Assembly (NCBI RefSeq): GCF_008727875.1
Contig: NZ_VTWS01000001.1
Span: 186,001-250,000, forward strand
Reading direction: 5' to 3'
DNA: 64,000 nt
Origin: Larkinella humicola
Lineage (GTDB): Bacteria > Bacteroidota > Bacteroidia > Cytophagales > Spirosomataceae
Part shown: one piece after another, positions 43,632 to 51,443 of the stretch
Position numbering within the stretch: the stretch's first letter is position 1
Layout: each line of letters starts with the position of its first letter
Position numbers and translations under genes: made by a program
The notes under the pieces: generated by a model
Told to the model about the DNA's origin: nothing
Databases searched by the model: none
The model's input: the letters and a program-made list of their open reading frames with translations, nothing else

Positions 43632-44699
43632 ATGTTTTTTCGTTCGTCTTTTCGTGCCCGACGCTATCACCAGCGCGGATTTCGGTTGCGGGGCAATACG
43701 CTGCTGCTGTTGTTTGTCTTTTTTCTGATTGGGCTGTTTCTCCACTACGGCGGTCGGACTGAGCCCGTTGTGGCTTTCTGGAACGATGTCAAAAGTCTGG
43801 TGGGCCTCAAATCGCCCCGCCATGAATCGCAGGGAAATCCCTACAAGGCGCCCGAACCCACGCCGGAAGTGGCCACGGACAATACCGATACCGAAGCGAG
43901 TGACGACCGGTCGATGCTGGAAAAAGCGAAGGCGGAGGGACGGTCAACGCTGGTCGTTCCGAAAAAAAGTGACCGAAAGAAGCTGTTTGATTTTGAAAAA
44001 GTCGTTGATTTTACGTTGCCCGCTTTCCAGCCCACCGACGCCATCATTCGGCACGACGGTTATACGCTGCGCTATCGGGAAGAATACGAACAGGCCGATT
44101 GGGTGTCGTATCCGTTGCTGGAAGACGAGATTCTGGGCGACGCCGACCGCAAAAACGAGCAGTTTCAGCCCGATCCGCTGGTCGAAACCGGCTCCGCACT
44201 CTCGTCGGATTATACCCGGTCGGGCTACGACCGGGGGCACTTGGCCCCGGCGGGCGACTTCAAGTTTTCGAAAGAAATGATGCAGCAAACGTTTTACATG
44301 AGCAACATCAGTCCGCAGGCGCCGAATTTTAACCGGGGCATCTGGAAAAAACTGGAAGAGCAGGTACGGGTTTGGGCGCTGCGCGACAAAGGGCTGTATG
44401 TGGTTACGGGGCCGGTTTTGCGTCCCGGATTGCCGACCATCGGCAAGAAAAACCAGGTCGCCGTTCCGGAATATTACTACAAAGTGATCCTGTACTGCAA
44501 CAACCCCGACATTCGCATGATTGCTTTTCTGATGAAAAACGAGGAGTCGGATCGCTCCCTGAAACAGTTTGTGGTTACGGTCGATGAGGTGGAAAAACGT
44601 ACCGGGATCGACTTCTTTCCCACGATTCCTGACAAAATGGAACAGCAACTGGAAAGCGCCCGGCCTTCGCAGGTCATGGAAAACTGGTTCAGTTTCTAA
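43632..44699 (+). CDS. membrane-anchored DNA/RNA non-specific endonuclease
   Basis: A 355-residue protein with a short basic N-terminus, one membrane helix (about 23-39), a low-complexity linker (about 60-115), then the beta-beta-alpha-metal nuclease domain. The active site DRGH is at 200-203 (GYDRGHLAPAGDF) and the metal-binding Asn is in ISPQAPNFNRGIWKKLEE. Such enzymes cut DNA and RNA without sequence preference. The helix topology places the nuclease domain outside the cytoplasm. The box TAACTTAG sits 4 nt before the ATG, suggesting a leaderless start. Confidence 0.92.
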   Translation: MFFRSSFRARRYHQRGFRLRGNTLLLLFVFFLIGLFLHYGGRTEPVVAFWNDVKSLVGLKSPRHESQGNPYKAPEPTPEVATDNTDTEASDDRSMLEKAKAEGRSTLVVPKKSDRKKLFDFEKVVDFTLPAFQPTDAIIRHDGYTLRYREEYEQADWVSYPLLEDEILGDADRKNEQFQPDPLVETGSALSSDYTRSGYDRGHLAPAGDFKFSKEMMQQTFYMSNISPQAPNFNRGIWKKLEEQVRVWALRDKGLYVVTGPVLRPGLPTIGKKNQVAVPEYYYKVILYCNNPDIRMIAFLMKNEESDRSLKQFVVTVDEVEKRTGIDFFPTIPDKMEQQLESARPSQVMENWFSF

Positions 44700-44831
44700 T
44701 AGCGGTTGAGCACCCTAAAATACCATTTCAGATACTGATTCCTGCACTTTAAAGATTTCTGCGTTTCCCTGTCGATCAAAGTTGAATTACTTGTAACCGA
44801 TTTAAGTAATTCACCCATCCCGTTTATCGAC

Positions 44832-45323
44832 ATGTACGCAGGACCGACTCCTTTTAACTCGTTAAAAACGATTTTGAATATTGCTCTGAACGGTAATAAA
44901 GACCACGTCGAGGCCATTTGCCAACGAATGGGCATCAATCCGAACGAATTATACGATCATGTGTGTCAGGCGATGGAATACGGAACGGGGTATCTGCAAA
45001 CCCAGCCCCTCGCCGAGCAATCCCGCGCCATCGTGCTGCGTCGGCTCGATAACCAACAAACCGCCCAGATTGAAGATGTAGCCGACGAACTGGGACTGTC
45101 GGTACGGTCGCTCCAACGCCGGTTGCAGGCAGAGGACGTTACGTTTCGCGAAATTATCGACCTCGCCCGCCGGGACATTGCCCTGCGTCTGATCCGCACC
45201 AACCAGCATAACATCAACGAAATTGCCTTTGTTATGGGGTATGACGAACCGAGTTCGTTCCGCCGGGCTTTTAAAAAATGGACGGGACACAACCCGAAGG
45301 CCTATCAACTGGCGACGTATTAG
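44832..45323 (+). CDS. AraC family transcriptional regulator, DNA-binding domain
   Basis: A 163-residue protein. The N-terminal 65 residues are unrecognised, and the C-terminal 100 form an AraC-type double helix-turn-helix: IEDVADELGLSVRSLQRRLQ, then INEIAFVMGYDEPSSFRRAFKKWTGHNPKAY. The family's usual ligand-binding domain is missing, so this is a short regulator or one with a different sensor. The repeat element at 45331 begins 7 bp after its stop. Confidence 0.88.
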   Translation: MYAGPTPFNSLKTILNIALNGNKDHVEAICQRMGINPNELYDHVCQAMEYGTGYLQTQPLAEQSRAIVLRRLDNQQTAQIEDVADELGLSVRSLQRRLQAEDVTFREIIDLARRDIALRLIRTNQHNINEIAFVMGYDEPSSFRRAFKKWTGHNPKAYQLATY

Positions 45324-45330
45324 GTTAACG

Positions 45331-45508
45331 CGAACTATGAGATGATGCCCTTGCCTACCAGTTGTTTAAGTGCCAGAGGCACGTAATGTTAATGGTAAAT
45401 CGGTATTTTAAGAACTCCAGGCGTGCCGGAGGCACGCCTGGAGTTCTTAAAATACCGATTTACCATTAACATCTGACCCCTCCGGGGTCAATAATCTCAT
45501 AGCTCACG
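45331..45508. repeat. long structured inverted repeat, copy B
   Basis: It has the same plan as the copy at 11031-11240. An outer GAACTATGAGAT stem has one mismatch. A GTGCC-AGA-GGCAC hairpin follows, then a perfect 42-bp main stem (45386-45427 with 45431-45472) around a 3-nt loop, then a hairpin GACCCC-TCC-GGGGTC. Compared with copy A, seven bases of the left arm differ and each difference is mirrored in the right arm. Confidence 0.9.
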
Positions 45509-45510
45509 TT

Positions 45511-45538
45511 AGGTTACGGTTTACGGTATTCAGTTTTG
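45511..45538. repeat. single arm of the TTTACGG-word repeat inside the CE15 3' end
   Basis: GTTTACGGTATTCAGTTTTG carries the same word as the repeats at 17051 and 31734. On the minus strand it codes for the last residues of the CE15 protein (FKTEYRKP). Confidence 0.6.
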
Positions 45539-46782
45539 AAATGCCTGTCCATAAACTGCAGATACTGAGCCCAGTCGTACCACAACACATCGTGACCACC
45601 CGACCGGACGTGGTAGCCAATCCGGCCCTGAACGGACACATTGAGGGCGGGCATCGTCTGCGTAGGCAAACCATCGGTTCCTAAAAACCGGTAGACCGCA
45701 TCGGCCGCTTGGGCTGAGGCAAATTCCCCCGCCGGGTCGGAGCCTTTGTCGTCCTCGGCACTGGCGATGTAAACTGGTCGCGGGGCCACCAGGCCAATCA
45801 CCAGGTGCTGATCGAAGGGGAGTAGCGTGTCTTGATCCATGTATTTTCGGAAATTGCCGCAGAACCAGTGCGGAAAGACGGTATTCAGTCTCCGGATGTT
45901 TTCGCCCACGCCCCGGCGGAACAGCTTGGCCCCACCCGCCCCCGACTCGTTGCTGAGCACCATTGCAAACCGCTCATCGGTTGCTCCCGCCCACAAAGCT
46001 GCTTTTCCCAACCGAGACCAGCCGAACAAAGCCACCCGTTTGGCCTGGATGGCAGGGTCGGTTTGCAAATAATCCATGATCCGGCTCAGTCCCCAGGCCC
46101 AGGCGGCTATGGTGCCAAAATTATCGCCCTGCTTCTGAAAGTCGGGATAGAGCGGGTGAACGCCCGTCGAAAAGCCGGTGGCCCGCTCGTCGGACGCAAT
46201 GTCTTCGCGGTAGGCTGTCACGAGGGCATACCCCCGGCTCAGAATGCTGTCGATGGGCCACTGCCGGGCGTTGATGCCCCGGCAAGCTTCGGTGGAACGG
46301 TGATCGACCACGCAGGAAACATCGACATACGGATTGTGGCGGCTCGACTCCATCCAGCTCGGCGAAATCCGGATACCGGGATCGGCATGGATGCTGTGGT
46401 TTCCCCAGAAGTTAAGCCCCAGAATGGCCGGAACCGGTTTTTTAGCCTGGTTCGGGATGTACAGCAACACGTCGATCCGCGGACCGTCGGCCTGTCCGTT
46501 CAAAAAAATAGCAACCTGTTTGCGGGTTGCTTTTCCGCCCAGTGCCTTCGGATCGGTATCGAACACCCTGAACGTCATCTGCAAGGGTTTGGCGGGCGAC
46601 TGACCGTACATCTCATGGGCAAACATCGCCAGCAACTCAGGGCGTCGTACGGTTTTCCATTGGTGGACGGACGTGACCCGTCGCCCGTCTTTCAACGTGA
46701 ACGGATCAGGCAGGGGCAGACTCTGAGCCCGAAGGAAAAGGCTGTTAGCTAGCAGGAAAAGGGCGAAAAGAGCGGTTTTCAT
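45514..46782 (-). CDS. CE15 family glucuronoyl esterase-like protein
   Basis: A 422-residue secreted alpha/beta hydrolase with a signal peptide (MKTALFALFLLANSLFLRA). The nucleophile motif GWSRLGKAALWAGA (Ser256; most bacterial members have GHSRLGK), SNESGAGGAKLFRRGVGE and the catalytic His in RSGGHDVLWYDW (His397) match bacterial CE15. These enzymes cleave the ester between 4-O-methyl-glucuronate in xylan and lignin. The substrate fits the uronate-type cluster at 11-20 kb. I chose the ATG at 46782, which begins the signal peptide. Confidence 0.88.
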   Translation of the reverse strand: MKTALFALFLLANSLFLRAQSLPLPDPFTLKDGRRVTSVHQWKTVRRPELLAMFAHEMYGQSPAKPLQMTFRVFDTDPKALGGKATRKQVAIFLNGQADGPRIDVLLYIPNQAKKPVPAILGLNFWGNHSIHADPGIRISPSWMESSRHNPYVDVSCVVDHRSTEACRGINARQWPIDSILSRGYALVTAYREDIASDERATGFSTGVHPLYPDFQKQGDNFGTIAAWAWGLSRIMDYLQTDPAIQAKRVALFGWSRLGKAALWAGATDERFAMVLSNESGAGGAKLFRRGVGENIRRLNTVFPHWFCGNFRKYMDQDTLLPFDQHLVIGLVAPRPVYIASAEDDKGSDPAGEFASAQAADAVYRFLGTDGLPTQTMPALNVSVQGRIGYHVRSGGHDVLWYDWAQYLQFMDRHFKTEYRKP

Positions 46783-46837
46783 GGCGTGCAGTTTACTCAT
46801 TTTCCGGCTCTTGCTCAAGACGTCCGCTAAAAAGAGA

Positions 46838-46865
46838 AAATTCTGCCGACAGTGTCAGCAGAATT
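46838..46865 (-). terminator. hairpin upstream of CE15, terminator of the 46900 gene
   Basis: AAATTCTGC pairs with GCAGAATTT (46857-46865), and an inner GAC/GTC pair extends the stem. It starts about 35 bp after the stop of the minus-strand gene at 46900. Confidence 0.75.
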
Positions 46866-46899
46866 TCTGCAGTTTACCTGAAAAATTAAGTACCAACGT

Positions 46900-47853
46900 T
46901 TACTTTTTCTTTTCCAGTTCATTCACCCAGGTTTGAGCGAACGAGCGCGCGGCCAGAACCGGTTCTTTACCCATCCGAAACAACAGCTTCCACTGACTGG
47001 ATTGGTTGCGGTATTGCGGATTGACGAACTCCATTTTGTAGCCCTGTTTGGTGAGTTGGGCGTCGAAGTCGACGGTGCCAGCCAGGGCAATGAAATCGGT
47101 CAGGCGTTGTTTCAGGGCTGCATGGACCGACGGGGCAGCTTTGTAATCGGCCAGTCGTTTCTGATACTCCTGAGCCTTCTGCTTCGATTCGTTCAGGTCG
47201 TTCTCCACCTTGCCCATGTTCTTCGCCATTTCCCGCTGAAGCATTTTGTCGAAGTGGGCCACGTATTGTTTCTTGAACTCCTCGGGTTTCGTTTTCGACA
47301 GAGCCTGCAACCGTTTCAATTCCATCATTTCCTGCGTCTTGGCGGTCTTTTCAGTTCCCTCGGTTTCCGAAAGTTCCTGTTGCGCCACCTGAATCTGGCT
47401 TTGAATCATCATCGCCAGCGCCGACGGCGGCATCTGGCTGTAAGCATTCTGAACCATGGCCGCCTGCTGGTTATAGGCCGACTTCACATCGTTCATCGTG
47501 GTGCTCTGGTTCTGGGCAGCGTCGCGCGTCTGGTCGTCGCTGATCTGGTATTTATTTTTCAGCCAGTCCTGATAGCGGTTTTTAAAGTCGGCCGAGCTGG
47601 CATACGACCGTACCACGGCCCCCAGCGCCTGAACGGCGGTTGCCCGGGAGCCTTCTGGAATCTTCTTGGCCAATTGCCGAACCTTGTAGCTATAGGGTAT
47701 GCTGAATTCTTCAGACGTGACATTGGTAAAGGTCGTTTCCTGAACCTGTTCGGTGGTCAGACCCAGGTCGGTCACAATGTCGCCGGGACGGGCGGCTATC
47801 CACCACCCACCGGCGACCACCAGGAACGCTACTGCAAATACGTTCTTTTTCAT
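46900..47853 (-). CDS. secreted helical protein of unknown function (317 aa)
   Basis: It has a signal peptide (MKKNVFAVAFLVVAGGWWIAA), then an almost entirely helical, Gln/Lys/Glu-rich protein with likely coiled coils (about 140-240, for example QREMAKNMGKVENDLNESKQ). No known domain is recognised. It lies 10 bp downstream of the beta-barrel gene at 47864 on the same strand, so the two are probably expressed together and may work together in the envelope. Confidence 0.72.
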   Translation of the reverse strand: MKKNVFAVAFLVVAGGWWIAARPGDIVTDLGLTTEQVQETTFTNVTSEEFSIPYSYKVRQLAKKIPEGSRATAVQALGAVVRSYASSADFKNRYQDWLKNKYQISDDQTRDAAQNQSTTMNDVKSAYNQQAAMVQNAYSQMPPSALAMMIQSQIQVAQQELSETEGTEKTAKTQEMMELKRLQALSKTKPEEFKKQYVAHFDKMLQREMAKNMGKVENDLNESKQKAQEYQKRLADYKAAPSVHAALKQRLTDFIALAGTVDFDAQLTKQGYKMEFVNPQYRNQSSQWKLLFRMGKEPVLAARSFAQTWVNELEKKK

Positions 47854-47863
47854 TGCCGGTCGA

Positions 47864-48403
47864 TTACTTGATTTTAGCCGTCAAACCCACGCGCAGAACC
47901 GCCACGCCGTAACCCACTTCCGCAAAACCGCCGAATTGTTCGGAGAACATATACCGGGAACCCAGGTGAAGACCAAGGAACAGGGAATTGCCGTAGGGGC
48001 TGTAATAATCGCTGGAAGAACCGTAGGAATCGCGGTAGGAAGAGGTTCGGACACCCAGCGAGAGGCCCGCATAAGGATCGAAGTTGGAGTCGCCGACGTT
48101 CAGGAGCTCGCCAAAATGATAGGTGCCACGGGCCGTAAAAAACAGAAACGTATAATTCCATTTGTACCCCCCGCTGTTGTACCCGTAGCGGGCAAAGTCG
48201 AAGGAGCCACCGACCGAAAAATTATCTTTGACCGCGTACTCGAAGGAGGCACCGATGGGCAATCCCCGGTAGGTATACGTACCGAGGCCAATTCCGGCGT
48301 TGATCAGTTTCGTACCTTGTTCAATGGTTTGTGCCTTGGCAGAAGGCATCAGGGCGACGGCAATCAGCCACGCCAGAATCGTGAGGAGTGTTAATTTTTT
48401 CAT
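47864..48403 (-). CDS. outer-membrane beta-barrel protein (179 aa)
   Basis: A small protein with a signal peptide (MKKLTLLTILAWLIAVALMP, cleavage after AKA), then alternating beta-strands ending in aromatic-flanked hairpins (FSVGGSFDFARYGY, YTFLFFTARGTYHFG, NSLFLGLHLGSRYMF), typical of porin-like OmpA/OMP_b-brl barrels with about eight strands. The ATG at 48403 follows a -7 box TACCTTTG (48442-48435 on this strand). Confidence 0.85.
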   Translation of the reverse strand: MKKLTLLTILAWLIAVALMPSAKAQTIEQGTKLINAGIGLGTYTYRGLPIGASFEYAVKDNFSVGGSFDFARYGYNSGGYKWNYTFLFFTARGTYHFGELLNVGDSNFDPYAGLSLGVRTSSYRDSYGSSSDYYSPYGNSLFLGLHLGSRYMFSEQFGGFAEVGYGVAVLRVGLTAKIK

Positions 48404-48434
48404 TTTTGTTCGTCGTAGTTGTTGTTTGTTGGAG

Positions 48435-48442
48435 GCAAAGGT
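48435..48442 (-). promoter_or_regulatory. -7 box of the beta-barrel gene
   Basis: TACCTTTG on the minus strand, an exact TAnnTTTG, 31 nt before the start codon. The -33 element is not clear. Confidence 0.55.
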
Positions 48443-48517
48443 ACGGGCAAAAAACGGCGCGGGACGTGTCATTTTACGCAGAAAACACGCAAATCACGAC
48501 ACGTCCCGACCACTCAC

Positions 48518-49843
48518 TCAGTAGGCTGTGGTGTGGTGTGAAACCGTACTTTTATATTCGCCCAGAACCTCCGCGATGTAGTATTCGCACAATTCATTCG
48601 GACTGTATTCTGCAAATTCATCCCGCATTTTCAGGATGCGCTGGCGGTAGTCGGGGGTGTTCAGGACGGTTTTCACCTGCGTGCGAATCTGGTCGGGCGT
48701 GGGTGTTTCCGTTTTCAGGTTGACGCCGAGTTTGAAGTAGCCGATCCGGGCCGTAATCTCGTTTTTGCCCTCGTGGATGCCCGCAGCCACCATTGGCAGA
48801 CCATTCTGAATGCTCAGCATTACCCCGCCATAGCCGCCGTTGGTGACGTAAACATCGCAATACGGCATGATTTCGTTGAAATCGATGAAGTCTTCGATGA
48901 TCAAATTGGGTTGTGGAAACCGCGCCCGGAGGGCTTCCGTTTGCGAACCGCCGGTGGTGGCAATCACCAGGTACGACGAATCCTTGAACGCTTCGAGGGT
49001 TGGAACAATGATTTTTTCGGGGTCGCGTTCAACGGTTCCCTGGGTCACCAGAATCACTTTGCGGTATTTTTTGAGCGTATCGTAGTGCTGGAAAGGTTTC
49101 CGGGCACCCCGGGTGTAGGGCAGGAGCGGGCCGACAAACCGGACATTCGGGCTCATATCCTGTCGGACGTATTCAAAACCGGGCACGCCACTTTGCAGGT
49201 ACACATCGGCACTGCGAATGAACGAATCGAACACAAAATCCTGGGTAGGAGCCAGCCCGTGCTGGATCAAAAAGTGGTTGTAAAGGTCCGTACACGGTTT
49301 GAAGAGGAAGTTTTTGGTCACATACCGCATCACATCCTGTTTGCGTCTCCCCCAAAAACCGGTTGCCGGTTCCAGGCCCATGCCGGCAGGTGGCAGGTCG
49401 CGGGAGGTTTCGGTCAGGGGAACGATGCCGATCGTCACTACCGGCACATGGAGCAACTGTTTGATGAAAGGCGCGCCCGTAAACAGGGCGTCGCAAACCA
49501 GGAGTTCAAACGGAAACTCCTGATAGAGTTCAACGATGTCTGCCACAAACTCGGGCGCACGATTCAGAAAGACCTGGTTGATGTCGAACCGAAGCCGGGC
49601 GATGGTTCCTTTGATCTGCCGCCGTTGAGGAAACAGATCTTCGAAATTTTCCTGGTTGATTACCTGGGCGGTTTTGAACGGAAAAACCGGTATGCCGATC
49701 TTTTCGGCTTTGGTGAGGTACGATCCGCCGGTATACCAGCGAACGTCGTGCCCCCGTTCCTGCAGGTGTTTGGCAAGGCCCGTCAGCGGGTTGAAGTGAC
49801 CATCGGCGGGAATGGTAGCAAAGAGGATTTTTTTGGCGTTCAT
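48518..49843 (-). CDS. UGT/MGT-type glycosyltransferase (GT1-like)
   Basis: A 441-residue GT-B protein. The N-terminal half begins ILFATIPADGHFNPLTGLAKHL. The C-terminal half has the nucleotide-sugar site: VILVTQGTVERDPEKI, IEDFIDFNEIMPYCDVYVTNGGYGGVMLSIQNGLPMV (in parts) and AAGIHEGKNEITARI. Such enzymes transfer a sugar from UDP-sugar to small lipophilic acceptors such as macrolides, flavonoids or sterols. The acceptor is unknown. It is followed on the same strand, after 32 bp, by the membrane protein gene. Confidence 0.88.
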   Translation of the reverse strand: MNAKKILFATIPADGHFNPLTGLAKHLQERGHDVRWYTGGSYLTKAEKIGIPVFPFKTAQVINQENFEDLFPQRRQIKGTIARLRFDINQVFLNRAPEFVADIVELYQEFPFELLVCDALFTGAPFIKQLLHVPVVTIGIVPLTETSRDLPPAGMGLEPATGFWGRRKQDVMRYVTKNFLFKPCTDLYNHFLIQHGLAPTQDFVFDSFIRSADVYLQSGVPGFEYVRQDMSPNVRFVGPLLPYTRGARKPFQHYDTLKKYRKVILVTQGTVERDPEKIIVPTLEAFKDSSYLVIATTGGSQTEALRARFPQPNLIIEDFIDFNEIMPYCDVYVTNGGYGGVMLSIQNGLPMVAAGIHEGKNEITARIGYFKLGVNLKTETPTPDQIRTQVKTVLNTPDYRQRILKMRDEFAEYSPNELCEYYIAEVLGEYKSTVSHHTTAY

Positions 49844-49875
49844 GAGTTGTTGTTTGGTTGGTAAGCGTAAATTGT

Positions 49876-50634
49876 TTAGACCGTTGCCAGGGGCTTCCTT
49901 CCCGGAATCTGGCCCGTTGAAAAGAATCCCTGACGATGTTTGATCAGCAGAATGCCCATCCAGATGGCCCAGACCGGAGCCAGCACTAAATACCCGTTCA
50001 GGCCGATGGTGGCAATGGCTTTGATGCCCAGAATCTCGCCGACGCTATCGGCCAGGGAGCAGATTCCCAGTATAACCGTTACCCAGCCGAGTGCTGCCGA
50101 CGCCTGACGAAGTGCGATTCCGACGATCAGCCACCAGATACCGGCGGGCAGTTCTTCCAGTAAATTCCATAAGCCACCGTATACCAGTTCGTTTATAATT
50201 AGGTAATTGTATTTTAGTGCGATCTGATCGGGTTCGGAAGCAAGGGAATACGCGGTCAGGATATAAGGATTGACGGTTGCTAGGATAGCCGCTCCAATGG
50301 CGCCGATGAGCAGGTATGCACCCCCGCAATAGGTAGCAACGGCGGCCCAGGGTGTCCGGGACTTTAACTCACTGTGCAGGTAAAAAAGTGTCGGAATCAG
50401 GAGCAGGTAATAGCCCAGCATATCGCAGATCATCGACCAGCGCACCCCGGCAATACTGACGTTCGGAATGCTCAGAACCAGACCCAGATCCGTGAAAACA
50501 TCCGGATTGAAGTGTGTTGCCCAACTCCCGATGTATAGCGAACCGAAGCCCAGCATTCCTGAAAGAATGGCCAGCCATCCGGCAGTTTTTTTATAATATA
50601 GGGTTGCGTTCAGCGTAGTCGGGTTGGCGTTCAT
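49876..50634 (-). CDS. multi-pass membrane protein, DUF4386-like
   Basis: A 252-residue protein with about seven hydrophobic helices (for example GWLAILSGMLGFGSLYIG, MLGYYLLLIPTLFYLHSELK, GYLVLAPVWAIWMGILLI). The overall length and layout resemble DUF4386-type proteins, though I am not certain. Its stop is 32 bp from the glycosyltransferase start, so it is probably transcribed ahead of it. Function unknown. Confidence 0.75.
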   Translation of the reverse strand: MNANPTTLNATLYYKKTAGWLAILSGMLGFGSLYIGSWATHFNPDVFTDLGLVLSIPNVSIAGVRWSMICDMLGYYLLLIPTLFYLHSELKSRTPWAAVATYCGGAYLLIGAIGAAILATVNPYILTAYSLASEPDQIALKYNYLIINELVYGGLWNLLEELPAGIWWLIVGIALRQASAALGWVTVILGICSLADSVGEILGIKAIATIGLNGYLVLAPVWAIWMGILLIKHRQGFFSTGQIPGRKPLATV

Positions 50635-50745
50635 GCGTATTGGTTGTTGGATGGTTAAAAAACAGAAGCACTACGGTTCCGGTACACCATTTTTGGGAGT
50701 GGGTGTTGGAACCAAACCCGCAGGGGAAGGCGGGACAAAAGGCCG

Positions 50746-51126
50746 CTAGATCAGCGAAGCAAATTGGGGTGAAATGCTATAAAAGTACAGGCAGGAGTGG
50801 CCCGACTGATTCCGTAACGTATGTTGGGTTCCGGCGGGAATGGTCAGCGACTGGCCGGCGGTCAGGCGAATCCAGCGGTTGCCACAAAAGATTTCGAGTT
50901 CGCCGTATTCAACCGAAAAATATTCATCTTCTTCGGAGTGGGTGTGCAGGGCCGTTCCGCTGGCTCCAGCCGCCAGCCAGACCACGCCCGTATCGACTTT
51001 CGAATCCGGCAGCGATGGCAAAAACCAGTATTTTATGCCGCAGGTTGAAGACAGGTCAAGATCGGCCTCGCGGATGGCGACGTGCGACAGGTTCAGCGTC
51101 GCCTGAGTGGTGGCAAAAGGGTTCAT
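50746..51126 (-). CDS. cupin domain protein
   Basis: A 126-residue single cupin. Motif 1 is HTHSEEDEYFSVEYGELEIF (His61, His63, Glu67) and motif 2 is PAGTQHTLRN (His102), a complete metal-binding set. Small cupins of this type are sugar or amino-acid binding or dioxygenase-like enzymes. The ATG at 51126 (MNPFATTQ) is chosen; the longer frame to 51192 adds unlikely sequence. Confidence 0.88.
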   Translation of the reverse strand: MNPFATTQATLNLSHVAIREADLDLSSTCGIKYWFLPSLPDSKVDTGVVWLAAGASGTALHTHSEEDEYFSVEYGELEIFCGNRWIRLTAGQSLTIPAGTQHTLRNQSGHSCLYFYSISPQFASLI

Positions 51127-51315
51127 GAGTTTCCGAGTATGGATGTTGTTGTTGTTTACCAATAACCTGAAGTTGTGTACTTCATGGGTCAAAGGTGGCA
51201 GACTAACGCACTTTTTTCAACGCTCTTGTCCATGAACACGTAACTTTCGCCCCTGAACTGGAAACTTTCAGGCGTGAAACCGTTCCCTCAACATGCCCTG
51301 CGCACGGGGGTATAT

Positions 51316-51368
51316 AATGCGAAAAGCGGGTATGAAGCGGCATCCGCTTCATACCCGCTTTTCGCATT
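51316..51368 (-). terminator. 25-bp perfect hairpin, terminator
   Basis: The arms 51316-51340 and 51344-51368 are perfectly complementary (AATGCGAAAAGCGGGTATGA plus AGCGG), with a 3-nt loop CAT and T residues after the right arm. It lies between the 51444 and cupin genes on the minus strand and probably terminates the former. Confidence 0.85.
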
Positions 51369-51370
51369 TT

Positions 51371-51436
51371 TGGTTTATTGTTTATGAACTGGCAAGCAGG
51401 CGTCAGCCACCGTAAACGATAAACCGTAAACCCTAA
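51371..51436. repeat. degenerate TTTACGG-word inverted repeat
   Basis: The left arm GGTTTATTGTTTATGAACTGG is a worn copy of the complement of the right arm GCCACCGTAAACGATAAACC. CGTCAGCCACC is the same motif seen in the loops at 17110 and 31780. Confidence 0.65.
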
Positions 51437-51443
51437 ACCCATT

